Source of the DNA: Janthinobacterium saanense
GTDB lineage: Bacteria; Pseudomonadota; Gammaproteobacteria; Burkholderiales; Burkholderiaceae_D
Length of the DNA stretch: 60,897 bases
Direction of reading: 5' to 3'
Assembly: GCF_014200675.1 (NCBI RefSeq)
Contig: NZ_JACHCI010000029.1
Location: forward strand, 1 to 60,897
Numbering within the stretch: the stretch's first letter is position 1; every line of letters starts with the position of its first letter. Shown piece after piece: positions 18,312-26,637 of the stretch. The translations under genes were made by a program, and so were the position numbers. The notes below the pieces were generated by a model that was not told the origin of the DNA, searched no databases, and saw only the letters and a list, made by a program, of their open reading frames with translations.

Positions 18312-19217
18312 ATGATCTCCATCAAACAGTTCCGGTATTTTGTCGAAATCGTCGATGCGGGCAGTTATTCGCGGGCGGCGGAAAAACTGTATGTCGCCCA
18401 GTCGGCGCTGAGCCGGCAAATCAAGGAACTTGAAAACGCAGTGCAAGCACTGCTGCTGACACGCGATGCGCGCCATATCGAGCTGACGCCGGCCGGCCAG
18501 GTATTTTATGAACGCAGCAAGCGTATTCTGGAGGATATCGATGAAACGGTGCGCCAGACACGCCACGTGGGCCAGGGCGCACAAGGCATCATCCGTTTTT
18601 TGCATTCCAGTTCCGTGACGCTGACGCCCGCCATCGGCGCCCTGCTCAATCGATTGCTGGCGCAGTTTCCCGGCGTGTCGCTCGACATCTCGAAAGACTC
18701 GTCGGAAAACCAGGCGCTCGACATCGAGGAAGGCCGGGCCGACCTGGGCCTGGTGCGCCTGCCCACCTTGCGCAAGCATGCCAATATCATCGTGCGCGAA
18801 CTGTACCAGGAAAAACTGGTGCTGGCCGTGTCGCAGGATTCGCCATTGGCGGCCCAAACCCGCACCAGCATCGCCGCCCTGCGCGATCAAGCCTTCGTCT
18901 CGATTCCGCACAAGGACCGCGGCGGCCTGAGCTATCTGGTGGCAGGCATGTGTCTGGCCCAGGGATTTTTTCCAAAAGCGGCGCGCGCCCTGTCGCGCAA
19001 GACCACGCAGCTGCACCTGATCGAGGCTAACCTGGGCATCGCCATCGTGCCCGACAGCATGCGCCTGGTCGCGCCACCCGGCGTGCGTTTTCTCGACCTG
19101 CCCGAAGAAGAATCGCCATCGACCGTGGCCCTGATCTCGCCGCGCGCAGCCAGCGGCATGGTGGCGGCTTTTGCCGATGCGTTTGTGCGCGAGATGGCGG
19201 CTGGCGCCAGCCTCTAG
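18312..19217 (+). CDS. LysR-family transcriptional regulator
   Basis: The 301-residue protein has the N-terminal winged helix (QFRYFVEIVDAGSYSRAAEKLYVAQSALSRQIKELE, about 6-42) and a C-terminal inducer-binding domain. The pattern resembles the Cbl/NAC/CynR-like group, with LTPAGQVFYERSKRIL. No obvious target is divergent from it: the upstream gene is the micro-ORF and PPTase end. Target and inducer unknown. Confidence 0.85.
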   Translation: MISIKQFRYFVEIVDAGSYSRAAEKLYVAQSALSRQIKELENAVQALLLTRDARHIELTPAGQVFYERSKRILEDIDETVRQTRHVGQGAQGIIRFLHSSSVTLTPAIGALLNRLLAQFPGVSLDISKDSSENQALDIEEGRADLGLVRLPTLRKHANIIVRELYQEKLVLAVSQDSPLAAQTRTSIAALRDQAFVSIPHKDRGGLSYLVAGMCLAQGFFPKAARALSRKTTQLHLIEANLGIAIVPDSMRLVAPPGVRFLDLPEEESPSTVALISPRAASGMVAAFADAFVREMAAGASL

Positions 19218-19278
19218 CGGACGCGGGTACGGGGCGTTGTATGCCAGAATGAGGCTCCGTTCACTACCAGAGGAAGCC

Positions 19279-19506
19279 ATGGCCGATTACAAGAATCCCA
19301 GCTTTGTGGCACGCTCCATGCATCCCCGTTTCGATGAACTGACCTCGCCCGGCGAAGCCGTGCCCTATTCCGGCATCTACCGCTGCGACGGCTGTGCGCA
19401 TGAAATCGTCTCGACGGAAGGCCACGTCATGCCGCCTCAAAACCACCACCAGCACACGAGCGACCAGGGAGCGATACGCTGGCGCCTGATCGTTTGCCCG
19501 CGCTGA
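19279..19506 (+). CDS. Small zinc-ribbon-like protein, unknown function
   Basis: The 75-residue protein contains CDGCAHEIVSTEGHVMPPQ and NHHQHT, then GAIRWRLIVCPR. The CxxC near residue 35 with later His and Cys suggests metal binding. The start follows AGAGGA. It is a compact cytosolic protein with no signal; I do not recognise a named family. Confidence 0.6.
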   Translation: MADYKNPSFVARSMHPRFDELTSPGEAVPYSGIYRCDGCAHEIVSTEGHVMPPQNHHQHTSDQGAIRWRLIVCPR

Positions 19507-19568
19507 TTGACAGCGTGCGCGCACCGGCCGATACTTGACTGACATTCAATGGCCAGTGGAAGTCCCGC

Positions 19569-19973
19569 ATGCCCGTGCCCGATTTTGAAATCCGCAAGGA
19601 GTGCCCGCCGCAGCTGTGCGATTGCGCGCGCGACGAGCTGCTGGGCGATCCACAGGCGAATATCGCCATCCTGCGCCTGACGCAGATGGAAGAAAAGCGC
19701 TTGCTGGTGCATATCGAGGGCATCGCCAGCCATGCGCAATTGAAGATGCTGCAGCAGCGGCTGCAGCAAAACCTGGGCGTGGTGTTGCAGATTACGCCGG
19801 GCGGCAATGAAGTGCGCACCATGCGCGGCTTTCAGATTGAGCTGCTGGAGCAGCCCGGCCTGTGCCGCAAGACGCGCGCGGCGATACCCGCCGCCGTGCG
19901 CCGCTGCCTGGCGGCGCACCCGGAAATTGCGTTTGCGATTTTGAATGAAAACGATTTGCTGGGTGGTGGTTAA
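19569..19973 (+). CDS. Hypothetical protein
   Basis: The 134-residue protein has a Cys-containing N-terminus (KECPPQLCDCARDELLGDP) and then a predicted alpha/beta body, including KRLLVHIEGIASHAQLKMLQQRL. No family is recognised. It follows the small zinc-ribbon-like gene by 62 nt in the same direction. Its stop codon lies inside the dispersed repeat copy 2, so the end of the gene may have been remodelled by that repeat. Confidence 0.5.
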   Translation: MPVPDFEIRKECPPQLCDCARDELLGDPQANIAILRLTQMEEKRLLVHIEGIASHAQLKMLQQRLQQNLGVVLQITPGGNEVRTMRGFQIELLEQPGLCRKTRAAIPAAVRRCLAAHPEIAFAILNENDLLGGG

Positions 19974-20016
19974 CCCAACGGCAAAGGCTGGGGTCGGACC
20001 CTCAGGGTCCGACCCC
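19972..20016 (+). repeat. Dispersed palindromic repeat, copy 2
   Basis: The flank AACCCAACGGCA (19972-19983) leads into a 27-nt palindrome (19990-20016) with arms GGGGTCGGACCC and GGGTCCGACCCC around a short centre. Copy 3 (36358-36402) has the same flank and arms, with compensating changes. It sits between convergent genes, as REP elements often do. Confidence 0.75.
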
Positions 20017-20045
20017 GGGGTTTGATTCTGGGGCTAGAGCGCACA

Positions 20046-21074
20046 TTAAACCCCACGAATTTCAATCACCTTCCGCCCCTTGGCCGCCCGCGCCCGCAAC
20101 TGCCCGCAGCCGCCTTCCACGTCCTGCCCGGCCGAATCGCGCAGCTTGGTCAGCACGCCACGCTCGTGCAGGGCGCTAGCAATCGCGCGCGCCTTGTCCC
20201 AGCTGGGACGCTGGAACGGCAGGTCGTCGATGGTGTTATACGGGATCATATTGAGCACGGCGTACTTGCCCTTCAGGAGCGCGACGATGCCATCCATCTC
20301 GTCCTCGCCATCGTTGACGCCTTCCATCAAGGTCCATTGATACTGCACCGGATAGCCGGTCAGGCGCGCATAGCTGTCGCCGAAATCGACCAGTTCCTGC
20401 GGGCTCAAACGGGGTGCGCGCGGCAGCAGCTGTTCGCGCAGTTCGCGCTTGGTGGTGTGCAAGGAGAGGGCCAGCGCCGGCTTGACCCGGCCTTGCGGCA
20501 AACGCTCGAAGGCGCGTGGGTCGCCGACAGTGGAAAACACCAGGTTCTTGTGGCCGATATTGCCTTCCGTACCCAGCAAGTCGATCGCTTCCATCACATT
20601 GTTCAGGTTATGCGCCGGTTCGCCCATGCCCATGAAAACGACTTTTTTCACGGGTCGCATGGTACGCGCCAGCACCACCTGGGCCACGATTTCGCCGCTG
20701 GTGACTTGCCGTATCAAGCCGTCACGGCCCGTCATGCAAAACTGGCAGCCGACGGCGCACCCCACCTGGCTCGAGACGCACAGGCCGTCGCGTGGCAGCA
20801 GCACGCTTTCCACCGTCTGGCCATCGTGCAAACCGACCAGCAAACGCGCCGAACCATCGGCGCCGGGATGGGTGCTGAGCAATTTCAGCATGCCCTGCAA
20901 TTCGGCGTCCAGCGCCGGCAACGCCTCGCGCACCTGCAGCGGCAAAAAGTCTTCGGCGCGGCGCCGGCCCTGGTCATGCGATTGGGCCTGTATCCAGTCG
21001 CGCAGCACGCGCTGCTCGTGCAGCGGCTTGGCGCCCAGTGCGCGCAGGCGCTGGCGCAGGTGATCGATTTGCAT
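20046..21074 (-). CDS. RlmN/Cfr-family radical SAM methyltransferase-like protein
   Basis: The 342-residue protein shows the family's radical SAM cluster motif CAVGCQFCMTG (about 104-114), FMGMGEPAHNLNNV, and the conserved C-terminal cysteine motif VEGGCGQL. RlmN and Cfr methylate A2503 of 23S rRNA at C2 or C8 by a dual-Cys mechanism, and both partner cysteines are here. RlmN is normally encoded near ndk or ispG, so this may be a second paralogue; sequence alone does not fix the substrate or carbon. It is followed upstream by yjdM with an 17-nt gap on the same strand. Confidence 0.8.
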   Translation of the reverse strand: MQIDHLRQRLRALGAKPLHEQRVLRDWIQAQSHDQGRRRAEDFLPLQVREALPALDAELQGMLKLLSTHPGADGSARLLVGLHDGQTVESVLLPRDGLCVSSQVGCAVGCQFCMTGRDGLIRQVTSGEIVAQVVLARTMRPVKKVVFMGMGEPAHNLNNVMEAIDLLGTEGNIGHKNLVFSTVGDPRAFERLPQGRVKPALALSLHTTKRELREQLLPRAPRLSPQELVDFGDSYARLTGYPVQYQWTLMEGVNDGEDEMDGIVALLKGKYAVLNMIPYNTIDDLPFQRPSWDKARAIASALHERGVLTKLRDSAGQDVEGGCGQLRARAAKGRKVIEIRGV

Positions 21075-21091
21075 GGGGATAGGTGAAAGGC

Positions 21092-21433
21092 TTAAACCTT
21101 CTTGACGAACTCGGTCTTCAGGCTCATCGAGCCGAAACCGTCGATCTTGCAGTCAATATCATGGTCGGCATCGACCAGGCGGATGTTCTTGACCTTGGTG
21201 CCCATCTTGACGACACCGCCGCCGCCCTTCAGCTTCAAGTCCTTGATGACGCTGACCGTGTCGCCATCCTGCAGGAGATTGCCGGCCGCATCGCGGTAGA
21301 CCCTGGCGCCCTCTTCCACCGCTTCGCCCGCCGTGGCAGACCATTCATGCGCGCATTCCGGGCATACCAGCTGATTACCGTCCTCATAGGTGAATTCGGA
21401 GTTGCATTGCGGGCATGGTGGTAATGTGCTCAT
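21092..21433 (-). CDS. yjdM: YjdM/PhnA-family zinc-ribbon protein
   Basis: The 113-residue protein has an N-terminal zinc ribbon ([25 protein letters not shown], four cysteines) followed by the conserved [15 protein letters not shown] and [20 protein letters not shown] regions. This is the YjdM (formerly PhnA) family; E. coli YjdM is not the phosphonoacetate hydrolase, and its biochemical role is unsettled. The length matches. Confidence 0.92.
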   Translation of the reverse strand: MSTLPPCPQCNSEFTYEDGNQLVCPECAHEWSATAGEAVEEGARVYRDAAGNLLQDGDTVSVIKDLKLKGGGGVVKMGTKVKNIRLVDADHDIDCKIDGFGSMSLKTEFVKKV

Positions 21434-21553
21434 GGTTGTTTCTGTTCTCAGTCTGGTGAACGGCGCCTGGCCGTAAAAGGCGACAGTATACTGCCTACGC
21501 CGGGCATCAGCGGGCTTTTTTACCCGCAGATACCCGGCGCTTCTTCACCGCGA

Positions 21554-22516
21554 TCAAGAACGGCGCACTATCTCTATCGTGCTGTGGACGATTTCTTCAT
21601 GGATGGCGATGCGCGCGCGCAGCTCGCCCGCCGTCAAGCCTGGATCGCGGCTGACCACGGACAGCGCACATGAATACAGCTGTTTGCCCACCCGCCAGAC
21701 GTGCAGGTCGACGATGCGTGGCGTGTCGCCGCCCTTGTCCACTTCCACCGCCTCGCGGATTTCTGCCACTACCGGGTGGTCCATCTCGCGGTCCAGCAAG
21801 ACCTTGGCCGTATCCCGCATCAGCTTTTTCGCCCACAGCGCCACCAGCACGGCGCCCAGTATGCCCATCACGGGATCGAGCCAGTTCCAGCCATAAGCCC
21901 AGGCGCCGGCCAGCGCCACGATGGCCAGCACCGAGGTAGCAGCATCGGCCAGCACATGCACATAGGCCGCCTTCATGTTCAGGTCTTCGCCATGCCCCGC
22001 GTGCGCATGGTGGTCGTGATGATCATGATCATGGCCGTGCTCATGATCGTGCTTCCCGCCCAGCAGCAGCGCGCACACCAGGTTGACAGCCAGGCCGAAG
22101 GCAGCCACCGCCATCGCTTGCGGATAATGAATCGGCTGCGGCGAAAACAGGCGTTCCAGCGACGCGGCCACCATCAGCACGGCCACCACTGCCAGTAAAA
22201 TGGCGCTGGTGTAGCCAGCCAGAATCTCGATCTTCCAGGTGCCGAAGGCAAAGCGCGGGTCGCGTGCATAACGGCGTGCGGCGGCGTAGGCAAAGGCAGT
22301 CAGGCCGATTGCCACGGCGTGTGAACTCATATGCCAGCCGTCGGCCTGCAGCGCCATCGAGTTGTACCACCAGCCGGCGACGATTTCCAGCACCATGGTG
22401 GCCAGCGTAATCCACATGACGATGCGCGCGCGGCTTTCCGCCTTGACGCTGGCGCCGCCAAACACATGTTCGTGCTGCCAGGCGGAGAGGTCTTCCCTGC
22501 TTGCGTGATATTGCAT
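21554..22516 (-). CDS. dmeF: CDF-family Co/Ni efflux transporter DmeF
   Basis: The 320-residue cation diffusion facilitator has six membrane segments, with an HxxxD-type site in the second (MALQADGWHMSSHAVAIG, about 53-70) and a matching one in the fifth (HVLADAATSVLA). A His-rich loop (KHDHEHGHDHDHHDHHAHAGHGED, described by its His and Asp runs at about 155-177) lies between helices 4 and 5. A C-terminal cytosolic domain follows. The start follows GGGAGT. It is 14 nt downstream of the RcnR-type regulator, forming a dmeRF pair. The metal (Co or Ni) is by family knowledge. Confidence 0.9.
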   Translation of the reverse strand: MQYHASREDLSAWQHEHVFGGASVKAESRARIVMWITLATMVLEIVAGWWYNSMALQADGWHMSSHAVAIGLTAFAYAAARRYARDPRFAFGTWKIEILAGYTSAILLAVVAVLMVAASLERLFSPQPIHYPQAMAVAAFGLAVNLVCALLLGGKHDHEHGHDHDHHDHHAHAGHGEDLNMKAAYVHVLADAATSVLAIVALAGAWAYGWNWLDPVMGILGAVLVALWAKKLMRDTAKVLLDREMDHPVVAEIREAVEVDKGGDTPRIVDLHVWRVGKQLYSCALSVVSRDPGLTAGELRARIAIHEEIVHSTIEIVRRS

Positions 22517-22530
22517 GATAACTCCCGGTT

Positions 22531-22809
22531 TTATTTTAAATAAGTACGCAGGATGCCGACGATTTCATCGGCTCCCCTGGCCCGCTGCGCATCGCTGGCG
22601 ATGTCGGGACTGGCCACGTGTTCGCGCAAATGCTCTTCGATGACTTCCGCCATCAGGCCATTGACTGCCCCGCGCACGGCCGCGATCAGCTGCAGCACCT
22701 CGCCGCATTCACGCCCCTCGTCCAGCCCCCGCGCAATGCCTTCCACCTGCCCCTGGATACGCTTGACCCGGTTCAGCAGCTTGGTCTTGTTCTTGGCTGT
22801 ATGCCCCAT
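22531..22809 (-). CDS. dmeR: RcnR/FrmR-family metal-responsive repressor (DmeR)
   Basis: The 92-residue all-helical regulator matches the CsoR/RcnR family: RVKRIQGQVEGIARGLDEGRECGEVLQLIAAVRGAVNGL, with Cys (about 35) and a later HLREHV. RcnR binds Ni/Co; FrmR binds formaldehyde. Pairing with DmeF and the G-tract operator 16 nt upstream support a Co/Ni role. The start follows GGAGGG. Confidence 0.88.
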   Translation of the reverse strand: MGHTAKNKTKLLNRVKRIQGQVEGIARGLDEGRECGEVLQLIAAVRGAVNGLMAEVIEEHLREHVASPDIASDAQRARGADEIVGILRTYLK

Positions 22810-22824
22810 ATCGCCCTCCGATAA

Positions 22825-22846
22825 ATACTATAGGGGGGTATACTAT
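22825..22846 (-). promoter_or_regulatory. RcnR/DmeR-type operator in the dmeRF promoter
   Basis: A run of six G (22833-22838) is flanked by ATACTATA on the left and TATACTAT on the right, an imperfect 8-bp dyad. A G-tract framed by AT-rich inverted repeats is the known layout of CsoR/RcnR operators. TATAGT within it on the minus strand would be the -10 box, so binding would block the promoter. It lies 15 bases upstream of the dmeR start codon. Confidence 0.7.
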
Positions 22847-22874
22847 CAGGAAAAATCAGGACGGTGTAAACATG

Positions 22875-22907
22875 AAAAAAGCCGCACATCACGATGATGT
22901 GCGGCTT
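22875..22907 (-). terminator. Rho-independent terminator after the WxxGxW lipoprotein gene
   Basis: An 11-bp perfect stem (GCCGCACATCA, 22881-22891, with 22895-22905) and a 3-nt loop are followed on the minus strand by six T (22880-22875). Confidence 0.85.
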
Positions 22908-22936
22908 CAATTTGCAGCGATCCCGTGAACCCGGTG

Positions 22937-23305
22937 TTAGCGTTCCCAGTGGCCGTGCGACCATTCCCATTCATTGTGCGCCCAGCGCCAGTGTCCCGGC
23001 ACCCAATAGTGAGCCGGGCTGGGGGCGACCGTAATCTGCTCGACGATCACCGCCGGCATCGGACGCGCAACGCCCTGGTACCAATGACCGGGCTGCCATT
23101 GCCAGCCATGGTCGCGCCACGCCCAGTGGCCCTGTATCCACGCGTAGCCCGAAGCCGGCGCTGGCGGGATCACTTCCTGGATCAGCGCTGGCGCCTGGCG
23201 CACCACCGGCGGATGGTCATGCACCACCACTCTTTCCTTGACCACGGTGGTGCAGCCACTTAAGGCGATGGCAAACGCCGCCGCATAGATTAATTTATGT
23301 TTCAT
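22937..23305 (-). CDS. YXWGXW/WxxGxW-repeat lipoprotein
   Basis: The 122-residue protein has a lipoprotein signal (AAFAIALSGC, Cys18) and then Trp-rich repeats such as YAWIQGHWAWRDHGW, WQWQPGHWYQG and YWVPGHWRWAHNEWEWSHGHW. Repeats of this kind occur in BcpO-related and YXWGXW proteins of proteobacteria, with no defined function. It ends at a good terminator and is transcribed on its own. Confidence 0.85.
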   Translation of the reverse strand: MKHKLIYAAAFAIALSGCTTVVKERVVVHDHPPVVRQAPALIQEVIPPAPASGYAWIQGHWAWRDHGWQWQPGHWYQGVARPMPAVIVEQITVAPSPAHYWVPGHWRWAHNEWEWSHGHWER

Positions 23306-23485
23306 TTTAGATATCCTTGAACTCGGCGTTATGGAAAATCAAACAGATTTCCCCGATAGGCGGCGGTGCGGGAGCAAGCCTCCCTGCCGCCTCATGCCAT
23401 TAACGGTTTAGTTCGCAGATGAGCTGTATGCAAGGCGTTTCTACTGTAAGCAGATGTAACTGCAACAGCACTTTGTTCTGGAGTA

Positions 23486-24196
23486 TCAGGAAACCAATGT
23501 TTCCTTGCGCACAAAATGCATGGCTTGCGGCTGGTCCACCAGCACGCATTGCTTGCCGGTGCGCTTGCAATGGTCGTGTACGCGCCAATACGCGTCGTGG
23601 CTGACGCAGCCCGTCTGGCAAATCACCAGGTCGGCCGCCACCAGGCTGGCCTCCAGGGCGGCGGCATCTTCGGCGCCATCGCCAGCGCCCGCATGATGCA
23701 GGAAGCGGCCACCGGCATGCTCGATGGCCTGCTGCGCGACATACACGCCGCCGGCAGCCTGGCCCAGGTCCTGGCCCACGCAGAGTACCGACTTTTCGCG
23801 CAATTGCGCCAGCAGCTCGGGCTGCAAGGGCGCTGCTGACCTTGACGGCTGTGGCAGGGCCGATGGCGCCGGCACCCACTGCAAACGCAGCAGTTCGCGC
23901 ATCAAGTCCTGCACCCGCTCGCTGAGCCACTCGACCCGCCGCGCCAGTCTCACGCGCGTGGGCAAGCCTGGCGCCGCTGCGCCCAAGGCCGCCAGCTCTT
24001 CACGCACCAGCGCCAGCTGCGTGTCGCGCATGACAACCTTGGCCTGCGTGCGCATCAGTTGCGCTTCCAGCTGCGTGATACGCGCCGCCTGTTCGGCCAG
24101 TTGCGCGCTGCAACGCGCTTGCGCCCGCCCATAGGCATCGAGCAGCACACGGTGCTCATGCGCAATCAATGCCTCGTTATCTGCCAGACTGCTCAT
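23486..24196 (-). CDS. DUF2325 domain-containing protein
   Basis: The 236-residue protein has a long N-terminal coiled coil (about 1-105) and a C-terminal DUF2325-like domain: VLCVGQDLGQAAGGVYVAQ, GGRFLHHAGAGDGAED, ADLVICQTGCVSHDAYWRVHDHCKRTGK. The ATG at 24196 is preferred to an in-frame GTG at 24214, because GAGGAGG lies between them. DUF2325 has no assigned biochemical role. It is divergent from the kinase operon. Confidence 0.85.
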   Translation of the reverse strand: MSSLADNEALIAHEHRVLLDAYGRAQARCSAQLAEQAARITQLEAQLMRTQAKVVMRDTQLALVREELAALGAAAPGLPTRVRLARRVEWLSERVQDLMRELLRLQWVPAPSALPQPSRSAAPLQPELLAQLREKSVLCVGQDLGQAAGGVYVAQQAIEHAGGRFLHHAGAGDGAEDAAALEASLVAADLVICQTGCVSHDAYWRVHDHCKRTGKQCVLVDQPQAMHFVRKETLVS

Positions 24197-24367
24197 CGTA
24201 CCCTCCTCTGTCACGCCAAACGCCGCAACTCGCCTGTTACACCTCGCCTGTTACACCTCGCTGATAGATATTATAAATGGGAATCATTACTATTTGTGTA
24301 TGGTCCGTGCAGGCTGTGTGGGTATAAAGGCAGGGCAGGTCTGTGAGTTTGCTCCCATGTCCCTGTC

Positions 24368-24395
24368 AATAATATTTATAAACGAAAATATTATT
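24368..24395 (+). promoter_or_regulatory. 10-bp inverted repeat overlapping the kinase -35 box
   Basis: AATAATATTT (24368-24377) and AAATATTATT (24386-24395) are perfect inverted repeats 8 nt apart. Their right arm runs into the TTGACA at 24394, a position suited to a repressor or activator site. Confidence 0.4.
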
Positions 24396-24422
24396 GACAT
24401 TGTTAAATTTGAAATTGATAAT
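24394..24422 (+). promoter_or_regulatory. Strong sigma70 promoter of the kinase operon
   Basis: TTGACA (24394-24399) and GATAAT (24417-24422) are exactly 17 nt apart. Both hexamers are near-consensus. It places the transcript start near 24429, just upstream of a GGAGG (24473) and the TTG start at 24487. Confidence 0.7.
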
Positions 24423-24429
24423 CATTCGC
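24411..24429 (+). promoter_or_regulatory. Fur-box-like site over the -10 box
   Basis: The 19 bases from 24411 match the consensus Fur box GATAATGATAATCATTATC at 15 of 19 positions by eye, and cover the -10 hexamer. A weaker match (about 12/19) lies near 24276-24294 (core AATCATTA). Iron repression is inferred. Confidence 0.5.
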
Positions 24430-24486
24430 TATTTGACTTACGTGGGCTACGCACGGTTTCGTCAACCATCCAGGAGGGACAGTGCC

Positions 24487-26637
24487 TTGAAGCAGTCCAC
24501 TGCAGCCAATGAGTTTGCCATTCAGTTGGAACATTACCGGCTAGACAAATTGCTGGGCGAAGGTGGATACGGTCACGTCTATGAAGCCTGGGACCTCAAA
24601 CTGCAGCGCAGCGTCGCCATCAAACGTCTGAAAACGGCGCCGGTGGCCGGACAATCCAAGCTGATCAATGAGGCGCGACATGCCGCATCGCTGGGCCATC
24701 ACGCATTTGTCAAGATTTTCACCTACGAAGATGATGGACAATCACAATCCATCGTCATGGAACTGGTTCGTGGCCATACCTTGGGACCGTGCCTGCCCGA
24801 TATCGCCAGGCATCAGGATCAGGCGCTCGATATCATCTCCCAGATCGCCGCCGCCATGGCCGACGCCCACGCAGCGGGCATGGTACATGGCGATCTGAAG
24901 CCTGGTAACCTGATGCTTGAGCCCGACGGTACAGTACGCATTCTGGACTTTGGCCTGGCGCGCTACGCAGATCCGCTGGCCACTCAATCATTGACGCCGA
25001 CTGCCCCACTGGGAACAATCGCCTATATGGCGCCGGAACGTCTCACCGGTAGTCCGCTCCAGCCCAGCAGCGATATCTATGCACTGGGTGTCTTGCTGTA
25101 CGAAATGGTGACTGGCGAGCGGCCACTGGCCAGCCTGCACGGGCTGGCGCTGGCCGCAGTACAACTACAGACCAGTTCGGATCAATGGACATTCCCGGAC
25201 AATATCAGCCAGCCCTTGATCGCTCTGATCCGTGCAATGACAGCACGCGATCTGCAGCAACGCATGCCTTCCATGTCCAGCGTACTCGACCACGTCACGC
25301 GCATTCGTGCCGGAAAAGTGCCGATGCTGTTGCCTCCGTCCGTACGGAAACACTGGCAGCACTACCGGCGCTGGCTCATTGCTGGCGGACTGCTCATCGC
25401 CTGCACGCTCGGCGTGGCTGGCGCGAAATGGCTACCGGGAGACTATCGGGAGCGGCTCACTCCTTATTCCGAAGCTGATGCCATGCAAGCCGGTTTGCAG
25501 GCGCTAAGCATGGCAGACCGTGACGGTGAACTCGATACCGCCAGCACCCAGTTCAATCGGATACTGAAGCGTGAGCCACATCACGCAGCGGCTGCAGCAG
25601 GGATGTCATTAACTTATAGCATGCGCTACATCGGCGACGGCCGCGATGAGAATTGGCTGCAAAAGGCTGCTGCCGGTGCCCAAATGGCATTGCAGGAAAA
25701 TGATCAGCTGGCACTGGCCCATACGGCCCAAGCCTGGGTGCTGGCCTTGCAGGGCCATGGGGAAGCCGCACTGAGAACGGTCGAGCGTGCATTGCTGCTC
25801 GATCCCCGCGACCTGCTGGCGCTGAACGCCAAGGCCAACATCTTGCTGCGCATGCGCCGCAATGATGCCGTCCAGCAGCTAATCAACGATGCCGCGCTGC
25901 GCTTTCCCGGTGAGCGCATGTTTGCCGACCTCGCCGGTATACTACTGTTCCAACGCGGCGACTATGCCGGCGCGGAACGGGAATTTCGCCGCAGTTTGCA
26001 ACTCGAAAGCGACACGCCGCAAGCGTATGCCAATCTGAGCGCGGCGCTACTGCGGCAAAACCGCAGCGATGAAGCCTTGCAGGTGCTGCAACGTGGTCTG
26101 CAAGTACGCTCCAGTGGAATGCTCTACAGCAACCTGGGCACGGCGCTGTTTGCGCGCGGCGACTATGCCGGAGCCGCAAGCGCTTTCAAGCATGCTGTAT
26201 CGGCCAACAAGGGCGGACCGCAAGATTATCTGCGCTGGGCCAATCTGGCGGATACCTTGCGCTGGCTACCAGGCAAAGAACACGACGCACGTCAGGCTTA
26301 TCAACGCGCCATACAGCTGCTCAAACCTATCCTGGAACGGCAGCCGGACGACCCAACCTATATTACACGCATGGCAATATATGCTGCACATGTCGGCGAA
26401 AAGGATGCGGCCGACCGCGCCGACCATGGCGCCAGCCTGGCGCCCGACAATCCAGATGTGCACTTCCGTGCCGCGCTGGCCAATGAATTGAGTGGCCGCC
26501 GCCAGCCGGCGCTGGTCCATCTGGCGCGTGCCCATGCATTGGGCTACCCCACCGCACTGATAGCGTCGGAACCCGATTTGATGGCGCTACGCCGTGACCC
26601 TCGTTACATTTCCCTCACCATGGAGTACTCAAGATGA
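24487..26637 (+). CDS. Membrane Ser/Thr protein kinase with TPR domain
   Basis: The 716-residue protein has a kinase domain (about 15-270) with GEGGYGHVY (24-32), Lys46 in VAIKRLK, HGDLKPGN (134-141, with Gly in place of the usual Arg before Asp), DFG (154-156) and APE (182-184). One transmembrane segment (about 296-314) follows. The rest is TPR repeats, ending at about 700. All catalytic residues for activity appear present. The TTG at 24487 with GGAGG 9-10 nt upstream is chosen; an earlier in-frame start lies inside the -35 box. The next gene overlaps by 4 nt. Confidence 0.88.
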   Translation: MKQSTAANEFAIQLEHYRLDKLLGEGGYGHVYEAWDLKLQRSVAIKRLKTAPVAGQSKLINEARHAASLGHHAFVKIFTYEDDGQSQSIVMELVRGHTLGPCLPDIARHQDQALDIISQIAAAMADAHAAGMVHGDLKPGNLMLEPDGTVRILDFGLARYADPLATQSLTPTAPLGTIAYMAPERLTGSPLQPSSDIYALGVLLYEMVTGERPLASLHGLALAAVQLQTSSDQWTFPDNISQPLIALIRAMTARDLQQRMPSMSSVLDHVTRIRAGKVPMLLPPSVRKHWQHYRRWLIAGGLLIACTLGVAGAKWLPGDYRERLTPYSEADAMQAGLQALSMADRDGELDTASTQFNRILKREPHHAAAAAGMSLTYSMRYIGDGRDENWLQKAAAGAQMALQENDQLALAHTAQAWVLALQGHGEAALRTVERALLLDPRDLLALNAKANILLRMRRNDAVQQLINDAALRFPGERMFADLAGILLFQRGDYAGAEREFRRSLQLESDTPQAYANLSAALLRQNRSDEALQVLQRGLQVRSSGMLYSNLGTALFARGDYAGAASAFKHAVSANKGGPQDYLRWANLADTLRWLPGKEHDARQAYQRAIQLLKPILERQPDDPTYITRMAIYAAHVGEKDAADRADHGASLAPDNPDVHFRAALANELSGRRQPALVHLARAHALGYPTALIASEPDLMALRRDPRYISLTMEYSR

